A stretch of DNA of 64,000 nt, taken from contig NZ_JACXJA010000016.1 in NCBI RefSeq assembly GCF_014705615.1, forward strand, positions 141,597 to 205,596. Direction: 5' to 3'. The number at the start of each line of letters is the position of its first letter. The stretch's first letter is position 1. This DNA is from Paenibacillus oceani (GTDB taxonomy: Bacteria > Bacillota > Bacilli > Paenibacillales > NBRC-103111). The position numbers were made by a program, and so were the translations under genes. The notes beneath the pieces are model-generated. The model was not told the DNA's origin. It made no database searches and saw only the letters and a program-made list of their open reading frames with translations. Positions 53,949-62,951 of this stretch are shown in pieces.

Positions 53949-54054
53949 ATCGGCTTTAAGTTGTTCGCCGCACTGGAGCAGAAAAGGAGGGGCTTTTCTT
54001 ATCGAGCCGGCAAGGGGCGAAGCCGCCCATCACAGGTGGCCGTTGGGAGCTTCT

Positions 54055-54300
54055 GCCCTGCTTCAAGCGGGAAAGGAACCGGATAAGAGCGGTTTGTATC
54101 CGTTATTTTGCCGAAAACCCGCCTGAATGAGGGAATAAAAGCGTTTTGGAGCTGCTAATATCCGCGAAAAGGCGACACCCTCATCAGTTGGAGGAAATAA
54201 GGGGTACTAACCGCCTCTATTCGTCGATGCTGTCCCCAAATGCCGAAAATAGCGGGTACCAAAGACTTTTATTTCGTGGTAGAACCCACGCACGATACCT
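54055..54300 (+). repeat. Dispersed intergenic repeat, copy 5
   Basis: The core is 54081-54274, in the same orientation as copies 1-4. The outer and inner modules are well kept (ATAAGAGCGGTTTGTATCC and AATAAGGGGTACTAACCGCC). The upstream flank GCCCTGCTTCAAGCGGG matches copy 2 closely. Confidence 0.85.
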
Positions 54301-54386
54301 AGCTTCTCGCTTTTTTTTGATCCGATGTGGCTATTTCACGTTTTCTGGTGTCTAATGGGATGTGACGTCATAAGGAGGTTAACCGC

Positions 54387-55571
54387 ATGCCTGCATCCGC
54401 CGACCGAATGGAAGACCTCTATATTAGGTATCACTATAGGCTTCGTAAGTATTTACAGCTGAAAGTCGACAAGCAGACGGCGGAAGATCTGACCCAGACG
54501 ACCTTCGTCAAAGCTTTGGAAAACAGGCACGCCTTTCGCAATCACGCCAGTCCTTTTACGTGGTTATGGCGCATCGCCAGCAATACGCTCAAGAACGAAT
54601 ACCGCAGTAAGAGCCGCAAGCGCGAACAATATACCGATCTGGACCGGCTCGAAAACCGTTTCGTATCTTGTGAATTCGCGAACAACGTAGAGATTCGGAT
54701 CGATGTCGGCTCTGCGATTCGGAAACTGAACGATACGGACCGTGAAATTCTCGCGCTCCACTATGATATCGGGTGTACGCTGAAAGAAATTTCGGAGATC
54801 GTTGGGCTAAAGCGGAGCACGACCAAAAATCGGCTGTATCGGGCGCTTGCAAAATTACGCACCGATTTGGCCGACCTTGAGGAGGGGCCCGCCAGCATAC
54901 CGCTTTTTCAAAACTTTTTGTTCATGGATCGCCCGGCTCCCGCACACGCCGCGCAAGTCCGGGAGGATCTGCTCGGCGGGCTCGGAAGCGGCGTCGAACG
55001 GGTCACCGCTCGTCTTCGGCATCAACCGGCCGAGAAGCTGACGATCCAGATATATCCCGATCTTGCTGCCTTCCACCGGGCGGTCGGCGAACCGGACGCT
55101 CCGGACTGGTTCATGGGCGTCATAGACGGCACGACGATTAAGATCGTATCGCCGTTGAATCCCGGTCCCGCTCATACGTACAGATCGGTGCTGCAATCCG
55201 CCGTTCATCTGTTCACGATCCTCCTGGTGAAACAGGTGAACCCCATTTCGCCGAAATGGCTGTATCAAGGACTGGGCGGATATGAAGCCGGGTTAATGAC
55301 AAAGGAACATATTCGCCGCTCCATCCGCAAGACGGTCGAATGCGACGAGGTGCCGACATTCGAAGACTTGGAGGATGATTCCTGGGATTTCGAGCGGAAA
55401 AAAGGGTTTCAATACGCGTATACTCTGGCGGAATATATATTGCGGGATTACGGAGAGGAAGGATTGAATCGGCTCATCCGAACGCCGGCTGATTTCGAGG
55501 ACGCGCTCCGATGCTCGGAGCCGGAATTCCGCAGCCGATGGATCAAATTCCTGAAGGCTCATTACGCGTGA
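54387..55571 (+). CDS. ECF sigma factor fused to a degenerate peptidase-MA-like domain
   Basis: 394 residues. Region 2 (about residues 10-75, AEDLTQTTFVKALENR) and region 4 (about 108-155, LKEISEIVGLKRSTTKNRLYR) define an ECF sigma factor. Residues from about 170 to the end resemble a peptidase-MA-like gluzincin domain (IQIYPDLAAFHRAVG, PKWLYQGLGGYEAG). At the site where active enzymes have HExxH it reads HLFTI, and the third-ligand region EGLAxY reads QGLGGY, so catalysis is unlikely. The domain is probably a sensor or a partner-binding unit. GGAGG sits 8 bases before the ATG. No anti-sigma gene was found beside it. Confidence 0.85.
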   Translation: MPASADRMEDLYIRYHYRLRKYLQLKVDKQTAEDLTQTTFVKALENRHAFRNHASPFTWLWRIASNTLKNEYRSKSRKREQYTDLDRLENRFVSCEFANNVEIRIDVGSAIRKLNDTDREILALHYDIGCTLKEISEIVGLKRSTTKNRLYRALAKLRTDLADLEEGPASIPLFQNFLFMDRPAPAHAAQVREDLLGGLGSGVERVTARLRHQPAEKLTIQIYPDLAAFHRAVGEPDAPDWFMGVIDGTTIKIVSPLNPGPAHTYRSVLQSAVHLFTILLVKQVNPISPKWLYQGLGGYEAGLMTKEHIRRSIRKTVECDEVPTFEDLEDDSWDFERKKGFQYAYTLAEYILRDYGEEGLNRLIRTPADFEDALRCSEPEFRSRWIKFLKAHYA

Positions 55572-55679
55572 CAGCGCCAAGTCTCCTCGTGTTATGCATA
55601 CCATATAGCATCTCCTATAGCGTCCATACTGTTAGACAGGAAGTATCTGTCCGAATGGAAAAAATGAACAAAACCATCG

Positions 55680-56474
55680 GTGGTGATTGGTCTGGAACCT
55701 TCTGATCAGAATAAGCAATCATGGAATAGCGGGGCTTACCGGGCATGGACCAACCGGTTCGGTACCCCTTCCGAAGCCGCAGTGAGGATCAAACGCGACC
55801 CGGCAAAAAGAATCGGAAAAGCCCTTGACTATACTGGTGATGTCAAAGATAAAAAAATCGCGAATTTGCTTGGGTCGAACGGAACTAAGGCCGTCGCTTT
55901 AGCGCTACTGGGCGCAATCGTCACTGTTGTCGATTTCTCTACCGAGAACGAAAAATATGCATTGGAGCTGGCTGAAGCTGCTGACGCTCCTATACGTTAC
56001 GTAGTATCCGACGTCCTGCAGCTTCCGGCCGATGTGCCGAGGGGCAGCTTCGATATGGTTTATATGGAACATGGGATTCTCCATTACTTTACGGATTTGA
56101 ATGTTCTGTTCCATGTGGTGAGCACCCTTCTGCGCCCGGGAGGACTGCTTGTTCTACAAGATTTCCACCCGGTGACAACAAAGCTTATAACGTCCAAAGG
56201 CTCAACGGCCAATACACGCAAGCATAAGGTAACAGGCGATTATTTTGATGCTTCGATTGAAGAAAAAGTAATTTCCTTTTCGAAATTCGGAGATGACTGC
56301 AATGCGAATGTGCGAAAAGTACTTTTGCGCAGATGGACTCTCGGGGAGATTATTACCTCCATAGCAAGCAGCAATCTAACGATTAGACTTCTGGAAGAGC
56401 TGCCTAACCAATCTTCAGACGACTTCGATAAAGGCATCCCCAAAACGTTTACCCTCCTAGCCGAAAAGTTGTGA
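55680..56474 (+). CDS. SAM-dependent methyltransferase
   Basis: 264 residues. The SAM-binding motif I region reads IANLLGSNGTKAVALALLGA with VVDFS following, then the acidic segment and LLRPGGLLVLQDFHPV (post-motif III). It resembles the Methyltransf_11-type family with several changes in motif I (G-S-N-G). The start is uncertain: GTG at 55680 or 55683, with no strong ribosome site. It lies 108 bases after the sigma factor gene on the same strand. Its acceptor is unknown. Confidence 0.75.
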   Translation: MVIGLEPSDQNKQSWNSGAYRAWTNRFGTPSEAAVRIKRDPAKRIGKALDYTGDVKDKKIANLLGSNGTKAVALALLGAIVTVVDFSTENEKYALELAEAADAPIRYVVSDVLQLPADVPRGSFDMVYMEHGILHYFTDLNVLFHVVSTLLRPGGLLVLQDFHPVTTKLITSKGSTANTRKHKVTGDYFDASIEEKVISFSKFGDDCNANVRKVLLRRWTLGEIITSIASSNLTIRLLEELPNQSSDDFDKGIPKTFTLLAEKL

Positions 56475-56555
56475 GGCGATCACTGCACGAAGGATGGCAG
56501 CCCTCCCTCGGAAAAAATGCCTCCGCAGCCCGCACATCACCCCAACCCAACTAAA

Positions 56556-57440
56556 TCACAACGCGGGAACGAACCGTTTCCGGTATTCCATCGGCGTGAA
56601 ACCGGTTTGTTCCTTGAATACTTTGTCGAAATAGTTGATGTTGCAAAACCCGCTTTTTTCGGCGACATCGGTGACCGGTATGTCCGAATCGAGCAGCATC
56701 CGTTTCGCTTGTTCGATGCGAATCCGGGTCAAGTAGCGGATGGGGGGAAGGCCGAACACTTTTTTGAACAAGCTGGAGAAATGGTACGGGCTTAAATTGA
56801 CGGTTTGGCTGACTCGCTCCATTTGCACTTTGCCGGCATAATGGTGTTCCATATAATCGATCGCCGGCTGCAGCCTGCGGAAAGAGGCGGCATGCTTCTC
56901 GGCATCGCCGTTCCGCGGTTCGTGCTGGTGCAGCCGGAGCAGCGGCGCCATCACCCGGTAAATGCAGGACAAAATGCCGTATTCGTAGGCAAGCTCCTGC
57001 TTGGTATATTCGTCGTACGCCTTCTCCATCGCCTCGGCCAGCTCCGCCCATAGCGGATGCTTGGTGTCATAGTGATTGCGGATCACGTTGGAGCCGCCGA
57101 ACAAGGAGAGCGCCTGGCGGATTGCCGGATTGTCCGCGGCAAGGAGCAGCAGCGACTTATCGAACACCATTCCTTGGATTTCGCCCTTGCCGTTCCCGTT
57201 CGCATCCACTTCGGTCGTAACGGAATGGATCTGGTTGCTGTTGAAAAAAAAGATATCGCCGGCTTGCGCTTCGAACGTTTCCCTGTCAATCCGGACGGTA
57301 ACGGAGCCCCGCGATACCCGTATAAATTCGAGATGCTCATGCCAATGGGCGATTACCAGATAAGGCGCTCTATGCTGAATGGAAGCTTTGAACGGAAAAC
57401 GCGTTCCTTCAAAATCTTCTTTTTTTTTCATGGGCTCCAT
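56556..57440 (-). CDS. AraC family regulator with cupin sensor domain
   Basis: 294 residues from the ATG at 57440 (GGAGG 9 bases upstream; a TTG 3 bases earlier is also possible). An N-terminal cupin (IAHWHEHLEFIRVSRGSVTV, AGDIFFFNSNQIH) is followed by two helix-turn-helix units (VSQTVNLSPYHFSSLFKKVF, DVAEKSGFCNINYFDKVFKE). It is divergent from the solute-binding lipoprotein at 57650, its likely target. Confidence 0.9.
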   Translation of the reverse strand: MEPMKKKEDFEGTRFPFKASIQHRAPYLVIAHWHEHLEFIRVSRGSVTVRIDRETFEAQAGDIFFFNSNQIHSVTTEVDANGNGKGEIQGMVFDKSLLLLAADNPAIRQALSLFGGSNVIRNHYDTKHPLWAELAEAMEKAYDEYTKQELAYEYGILSCIYRVMAPLLRLHQHEPRNGDAEKHAASFRRLQPAIDYMEHHYAGKVQMERVSQTVNLSPYHFSSLFKKVFGLPPIRYLTRIRIEQAKRMLLDSDIPVTDVAEKSGFCNINYFDKVFKEQTGFTPMEYRKRFVPAL

Positions 57441-57649
57441 CAATGGCTGCCTCCTTCGGCTGCTGCTATTGTATGGCTTTATTGTAGCACGACTCGGTTA
57501 AGCGTTTTACCGGAATCGCAAAAAAACATAACTTAATCGCGAAAAGTTGTATAGCTATCCCTATCGGAATCGGGCATAGTAAAGAGGGTAAACCGCGCGG
57601 GGCCCAACGAAAGATACGAATTGGAAAACGATTTCATAGGGGGATTACA

Positions 57650-58975
57650 ATGTTTAGTCGCGGATTGCGTTTTTTTGCTGCGGTACTGGTTGTCGTCACG
57701 GCGGCGGGCTGCTCCGGAGAAAGTAAGCCGGGAGCTTCCTCGCCGAATAGCGACGTTTCGTCAAACAAGGGCGAACCGTCCGCCGAGCCGGTTACGTTGA
57801 ACTTTTATACAGAAGGGAATGCATCGGTTTTGGCGGATACGATTGCCGAGCTGGTTGCGAAAAAATATCCCCATATCAAACTAAACACGACGTTAGGCAA
57901 GGGAAAGGCTCAAATCGAGGATATGGTCGGAGCCGGTCAAGTGCCGGATCTGATCTCCTATTCGCTCGGCGGCGTCACACAGCTGAAAGAGATGCAGCTC
58001 GTCTCCGACTTGACCCCGCTGATCCAGAAACACGGCTTTGATCTGACGCGCCTCGCGCCCGGAGTAGAGGACAATATCCGCGCTTTCTCGGACAATGACG
58101 GCAAGCTCATTCTGATGCCGTTCGAGTTGAATAACAACGCTTTATTTTATAACAAGACCATCTTCGACAAATTCGGGGTCGCGTATCCGAAGGACGGCAT
58201 GACTTGGGAAAGCCTGCTCGATGTGGCCAGACAGGTGACGCGTATGGACGGAGGCGTTCAGTACAAAGGCTTCCGCTTCGAGGAAACGAATCTGGTGTTC
58301 AAAAACCAGCTCGGACTTCCGTTTATTGATCCGGTTACGTTGAGGGCTTCGATTCATAACGACGGCTGGAAACGTTGGCTGACTACGATGACGGCCTTTC
58401 ATGCGATTCCCGGCAATACGCTGAATACGAAGGTCAGCGAGAAGGACGAGTTCATCAAGGAGCAGACGCTGGCCATGCGGACAGGACCGAATTTCATGAG
58501 CGAGCTGCCGGCCGCCGTCGGAAGGGGAGGCTTCGATTGGGACGTCGTATCGCTTCCGGTTTTCCAGGGATATGAGGGAAAAGGCTCCCAGTTTAATGCG
58601 CCGTATTATGCGATCCCGCCGACGAGTAAATATAAAGATCAGGCGTTTCAAGTGATTGCGTATATGATGTCCGACGAAGTGCAGCAGATGATGTCCAAGC
58701 GGGGACGGCTTCCGATCGTGAAGGACGAGAAGGCGAAGAACGAATTCGGGACCGGAATCGAAGGCTTGAAGGACAAAAACTTAAAAGCGTTCTTCATGGA
58801 TACGGTCGCCATGCCCGCGCCTTCGACGATTTATGATACGATAGCCAAAACGACGATGGTCCAGAAAGGCATACGCGGTATCGCTGTGGACGGCAAGGAC
58901 GTCAATACGGCGCTTCGCGAGTCGGAGGACGATATCAATAAACAGATTGAGGCTGACAAAGCGGCTAAAAAGTAA
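57650..58975 (+). CDS. Extracellular solute-binding lipoprotein, family 1-like (paralog 4)
   Basis: 441 residues starting at an ATG behind AGGGGG. The signal peptide ends in TAAGC with a Ser-rich linker. YNKTIFDKFGVAYPKDGMTW and the DVNTALRESEDD ending identify it as the fourth member of the paralog set. It is followed after 47 bases by an FAD oxidoreductase gene, probably in one operon, and is divergent from a cupin-AraC regulator. No permease is encoded nearby. Confidence 0.9.
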   Translation: MFSRGLRFFAAVLVVVTAAGCSGESKPGASSPNSDVSSNKGEPSAEPVTLNFYTEGNASVLADTIAELVAKKYPHIKLNTTLGKGKAQIEDMVGAGQVPDLISYSLGGVTQLKEMQLVSDLTPLIQKHGFDLTRLAPGVEDNIRAFSDNDGKLILMPFELNNNALFYNKTIFDKFGVAYPKDGMTWESLLDVARQVTRMDGGVQYKGFRFEETNLVFKNQLGLPFIDPVTLRASIHNDGWKRWLTTMTAFHAIPGNTLNTKVSEKDEFIKEQTLAMRTGPNFMSELPAAVGRGGFDWDVVSLPVFQGYEGKGSQFNAPYYAIPPTSKYKDQAFQVIAYMMSDEVQQMMSKRGRLPIVKDEKAKNEFGTGIEGLKDKNLKAFFMDTVAMPAPSTIYDTIAKTTMVQKGIRGIAVDGKDVNTALRESEDDINKQIEADKAAKK

Positions 58976-59022
58976 ACGAATCGGACCTGGTCGTCAAAAG
59001 CGGAAGAGGGAGAGGGAACGAC

Positions 59023-60399
59023 ATGACCAACGACATGACCCATAAACAGGAGCAATACGATATTGTCATCGTCGGAGCGGGAGTGGGCGGCATATGCGCC
59101 GCTCTCGCGGCGGCCCGGCTGCGGCGCAGCGTGCTGCTGCTGGAGGAGATGGCGGAGATCGGCGGAACGGGCGTGCATTCCGCCGTCTCGCTGATCTGTG
59201 CGTTCAGGGACAACAACGGACGGCCGATCAATAACGGAATCCACCGTGAGCTGTTTCCGCAAGCGTATACACACGGCAAGGGCTTGTTCGAAGTGGAGGA
59301 GACCGTCCCCACCTACGACGAGAAGCAGTTGAAGGCTTCCTACCAGGCATTGCTGGAGGCGGAGCCGGGCATAACGGTTCGGACAGGGCACAAAGTGACG
59401 GGTGTCGAATCGAAAGACGGCTCGATCGTCTCGTTATCGGCGGAGTCGGTTAACGGGGAGACATCTCGGGTAGGCGGACGCGTGTTTCTCGATGCGACGG
59501 CCGACGGCAACCTGAGCGCCCTGGCAGGCGCCGAATGCCAGATGGGACGCGAAGAGGACGGGAAAATGCAGACAGCTACCGTGACGTTCAAGATGGTCGG
59601 CTTCGATCCTGCCAAGCTCTTCAACCCGCGTATCACGACATGGGGCGGCATCCATTCGTTAAGAAAAGAGTTGACGGTGTATTACCAGCAAATGAAGGAA
59701 GCCGGGGGAACGAACAATCCGCGCCCGAGCGTACTGTGCTTTCCGTATCCGGACGGACGGGGCATTTTGTTCAATTCGACGGCCGTGACCAATATCGACC
59801 CGACGGATGCGGAATCGGTTTCCGCAGGGATGCGGGAAGGAACCGAGCAAGCGGTTCAACTGGCCGAAGCCGTCAAGCGCCACCCGGCGTTTGCTCAAGC
59901 GCAGGTCGAATTTATCGCGCCGAAGCTGGGCGTCCGCGAAGGGCGGCGTGTCGTCGGAGATTATATGCTGACGGCCGACGATTGTTTGTCGGGGCGCGCT
60001 TTCGACGATATGGTCGCCGCTTGCGCGTACAGTTTGGATATTCATGATCCGCTCGGCGGCGGCGCCAAGCTCGTGAAAATCGGCGGCCCCGGTTATTACC
60101 ATATCCCGTATCGTTCGCTGATCGCAAAAGGCTGGACCAATTTGCTGCTGAGCTCACGCTGCATCAGCGGCTCCCATGAAGCGCACAGCTCGTACCGCGT
60201 CATGTCCGGTGTTAGCGCTATCGGGGAAGCGTCGGGGACGGCGGCGGCATTGGCACTATGGAGGAATGCCGGCGATGTGCGCGACGTTCCGGCGGCGCAA
60301 ATTCGCTATGTGCTTCAAGCCGGCGGCCAGTTTGTGGAAGGTCGCGTAGAGAAAGTGAGCCTGAAGCAGCCTCCGGCGGAACCGGGCATCAAGCGGTAG
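59023..60399 (+). CDS. FAD-dependent oxidoreductase
   Basis: 458 residues of the FAD_oxidored type (PF12831-like). The dinucleotide-binding motif is IVGAGVGGICAALAAARL at residues 10-28. The family-specific DATADGNLSALAGA and REGRRVVGDYMLTADD follow, and the end has the MSGVSAIGEASGTAAALA pattern seen in FAD-binding C-termini. There is no signal peptide. It follows the solute-binding gene closely and is followed by the terminator at 60409, so it may act on the solute taken up. The substrate is unknown. Confidence 0.85.
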   Translation: MTNDMTHKQEQYDIVIVGAGVGGICAALAAARLRRSVLLLEEMAEIGGTGVHSAVSLICAFRDNNGRPINNGIHRELFPQAYTHGKGLFEVEETVPTYDEKQLKASYQALLEAEPGITVRTGHKVTGVESKDGSIVSLSAESVNGETSRVGGRVFLDATADGNLSALAGAECQMGREEDGKMQTATVTFKMVGFDPAKLFNPRITTWGGIHSLRKELTVYYQQMKEAGGTNNPRPSVLCFPYPDGRGILFNSTAVTNIDPTDAESVSAGMREGTEQAVQLAEAVKRHPAFAQAQVEFIAPKLGVREGRRVVGDYMLTADDCLSGRAFDDMVAACAYSLDIHDPLGGGAKLVKIGGPGYYHIPYRSLIAKGWTNLLLSSRCISGSHEAHSSYRVMSGVSAIGEASGTAAALALWRNAGDVRDVPAAQIRYVLQAGGQFVEGRVEKVSLKQPPAEPGIKR

Positions 60400-60408
60400 A
60401 ACAAAGGA

Positions 60409-60449
60409 AGAACGATCAGGCTGCCGGACAGCCGGATCGTTCTATTTGC
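60409..60449 (+). terminator. Terminator after the FAD oxidoreductase
   Basis: AGAACGATC and GATCGTTCT form a perfect 9-bp stem around an inner CGGCTG-type hairpin, followed by ATTTG. Confidence 0.75.
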
Positions 60450-60556
60450 GTAGGACAGCTTGACTCTTGGTATTTAAGGAATTGGGTTTTTCGTCGGAGC
60501 AGATTTGTCAGATTCAGCAAAGAGTGGCGAGCTGAAGCCGATCTTCCGCCCCGGAA

Positions 60557-61957
60557 TTACGCGCCGCTTGGAGTCAAGGAAGTGCGGATGCTCCGAAACA
60601 CATCATAAGTGCGTTTGGCGCATTCCGAGATCGAGATGGGGTGGAATCCGATCAATTCCGCGTATAACGTATCGTTCAGCGGTTGCGTCCAGTTTGCAGG
60701 CAGATTGTTTGCGCCTAGCGAGGCACCCATAATGGAACCCACAGTTGCGCCATTGCAGTCGGTATCCCAGCCGCCAAGCACGGAAGTCGCGATCGCAGTA
60801 GTGAAATCGCCTTTGGCGAAAATGATCGAGGCGGCGACAAGAGCCGCGTTGTTGTTCGTATGGACAGGGTGGTAGTGCTTGAACGACTCCCAGATCCGGT
60901 CGACAAGCTCTACCTGGTCTTTGGCTTCTTTGGCGATCGTGATCGCAAGCTCGATATCGTGCGCAAGTCGGCAATTGCGCGGGATTTCGCTCAATCCTAT
61001 GCGTACGATCCGCTCCGGATCGCTTTCGACGAAAGCGGCTGCGATCATGGCCGCACAGAACATTTCCCCGTAGATGCCGTTCTTCACATGGGAAAAAGAA
61101 GCGTCGCGCCAAGCAAGATCGGCTGCAAGTTCAGGGTTGCCGGCTGCGCCGTAGGCGAAACCGTCGGCGCGAATTTGCGCTCCGATCCATTCCCGGTAAG
61201 GATTCAAATACGTGCGCACCCAATCTATGCGGGAATTCCAATCGTCCGGCCGTTGTCCCTTCTGATGAGAGGTCGCCTGCATGAAGTTCAAATAAGCTTG
61301 TGTCTCTGCCGTACAAACCTGTCTGTAGGCGAGCCGTCTGTGCCATAATTTCCCGATGTCGAACGAGTCGAATTCAAGCCCTTTCTCCTCCAGCATAACC
61401 AGTCCGAGGACGGTATAGCGGATATCGTCGTCCGTTTCCATGAATGCGATGCGTTCCCGCGTGCTTTTCACGCTGGCAGGGGCAATCGCTAAACCATGCT
61501 CCTTCTCTGCGCGGGATGCGATCGGGGTGTAGCCCTGAATCGGCCAGGCGTCAGCGCCTTCGAACCACAGCTGGACGTTGCGCCATCCCGGATTGTTCTC
61601 CGTTCCTGCCATGTAGGGCCATGCCTCGAGCGGCTTGCCCAGTGCGCAGCCGGCGCTGCGGCCGAGCCAGGCGCCATAAAATTTGTCCTGCCACTGCGCT
61701 TCATCCATCGAATCGTTCAACAGGCGCGGACCGTCAGGCCGCAGAGCACGTATATCCGCCAGCTCCGATGGCTCCTCGAACGGGAAATCGCTTCGAATCG
61801 GAAGCGCTGCCAATTCGTTGTAGAGCGCCATCAGTAACGCTTCATCGGTTCCTGCCGCCGCGACCTTCTCGGCATAGCCGTCCACATTGCAGCCTTCCTC
61901 CTGTCTTTGCACGACTTCCTTTTGTACCAGCTCATCGAGCGATGTCCAACCCGCCAT
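60557..61957 (-). CDS. ADP-ribosylglycohydrolase family protein
   Basis: 466 residues from the ATG at 61957, with GGAGGG 8 bases upstream; the frame opens at 61996 but without a site. Family features are FYGAWLGRSAGCALGKPLEA near the start, METDDDIRYTVL, and WDTDCNGATVGSIMGASLGA near the C-terminus, with the Asp residues that bind metal. Such enzymes remove ADP-ribose from proteins or hydrolyse related N-glycosides; many Firmicute members are of unknown substrate. It converges with the FAD oxidoreductase gene and follows an AraC gene at 62030. Confidence 0.9.
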   Translation of the reverse strand: MAGWTSLDELVQKEVVQRQEEGCNVDGYAEKVAAAGTDEALLMALYNELAALPIRSDFPFEEPSELADIRALRPDGPRLLNDSMDEAQWQDKFYGAWLGRSAGCALGKPLEAWPYMAGTENNPGWRNVQLWFEGADAWPIQGYTPIASRAEKEHGLAIAPASVKSTRERIAFMETDDDIRYTVLGLVMLEEKGLEFDSFDIGKLWHRRLAYRQVCTAETQAYLNFMQATSHQKGQRPDDWNSRIDWVRTYLNPYREWIGAQIRADGFAYGAAGNPELAADLAWRDASFSHVKNGIYGEMFCAAMIAAAFVESDPERIVRIGLSEIPRNCRLAHDIELAITIAKEAKDQVELVDRIWESFKHYHPVHTNNNAALVAASIIFAKGDFTTAIATSVLGGWDTDCNGATVGSIMGASLGANNLPANWTQPLNDTLYAELIGFHPISISECAKRTYDVFRSIRTSLTPSGA

Positions 61958-62029
61958 ATCCGAACCCTCCATAAAATGATGTTGTTGTAGGATCATTATA
62001 GTTGCGGCACGAGTGAGACTTCTACTCAG

Positions 62030-62899
62030 CTATTGTCGGGTATTCTCAATAATTGCGCAAACGGAAAATTTACTGCGGTAATCTAACGGAGAAATTCCCG
62101 CGATCGATTTGAAAAGACGATAGAAGGAAGGGATGCTCTGAAAGCCGCTTTCAAAACAAACGTCTGCGGCGCTCAGGTTCGTACTGATCAGCAGCCGCTT
62201 CGCTTCGTTAATCCGCAGCTGCAGCAAGTAATCTTTAAAGCTGCGGCCAAGCTCCTGTTGAAACAGATGGCTGGCCCGGGAGGGGCTTATGTGAAGGGCA
62301 TCCGCCATGTCCGTCAACTCGAGCGGTTCTCGGAAACGCTCTTCAAGGATAGCCAAAGCCGGCCGCATCCGCCGGAACGAGTCGCTCATCCGTTTCCATT
62401 CGAGCTTTGACATGCCGGTCGAATAATGGCGCAGCAGCAGCACGCACAGCTCCAGCAGAGCGCTTTTGGCCATGCTTAAATAGCCGTCCTGTTTGGCGTC
62501 GAGTTCGTACCATACTTTCTCAATTAATGCCCCGATCGGTGCAGACAGGGGAGAGGCGGAAGTCATGCGATTGTCGAAATGATCGGAGCTGTAGGCGAAG
62601 GGCAGAAGCAGCGATTCTTCCTCACCCAGTAGCAGCCGCGGATCGAAATTGATAAAGATGTACGTACTGGGGTCGCATTCAGCCGATTGGGCAATATGAA
62701 GTTCCCTGTTATTTACAATGAAAATATCGCCGGCAGCGACCCGGTACCGCTTCTCGCCGAAATAAAAAAAACCGCTGCCGGAAATACAGAGGCCGATTTC
62801 CAGGCTGGAGTGGTAATGAAGCGGCTCCAGCTCTGGGCTCGGCGTCCAGCGGAAGGCGTTGATCGGAATATGATTCTCATAAGTAATAGTCAGCCTCAT
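62030..62899 (-). CDS. AraC family regulator with cupin sensor domain
   Basis: 289 residues from the ATG at 62899 (GAGG 7 bases upstream); an earlier ATG at 62935 lacks a site. The cupin (LHYHSSLEIGLCISGSGFFY, AAGDIFIVNNRELHI) is followed by two helix-turn-helix units (MADALHISPSRASHLFQQEL, AADVCFESGFQSIPSFYRLF). It lies directly downstream of another cupin-AraC gene on the same strand, and the ADP-ribosylglycohydrolase gene follows. Confidence 0.9.
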   Translation of the reverse strand: MRLTITYENHIPINAFRWTPSPELEPLHYHSSLEIGLCISGSGFFYFGEKRYRVAAGDIFIVNNRELHIAQSAECDPSTYIFINFDPRLLLGEEESLLLPFAYSSDHFDNRMTSASPLSAPIGALIEKVWYELDAKQDGYLSMAKSALLELCVLLLRHYSTGMSKLEWKRMSDSFRRMRPALAILEERFREPLELTDMADALHISPSRASHLFQQELGRSFKDYLLQLRINEAKRLLISTNLSAADVCFESGFQSIPSFYRLFKSIAGISPLDYRSKFSVCAIIENTRQ

Positions 62900-62951
62900 C
62901 AGGAACCTCGAATTCTCATGTTTTGCCCCGGGCATCCCAAAGAAACGCCAG

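Larger units (their letters stand above)
53830..54386. other. Intergenic stretch before the sigma factor gene
   Basis: About 560 bases containing the terminator at 53922 and repeat copy 5. Nothing else stands out. Confidence 0.6.
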
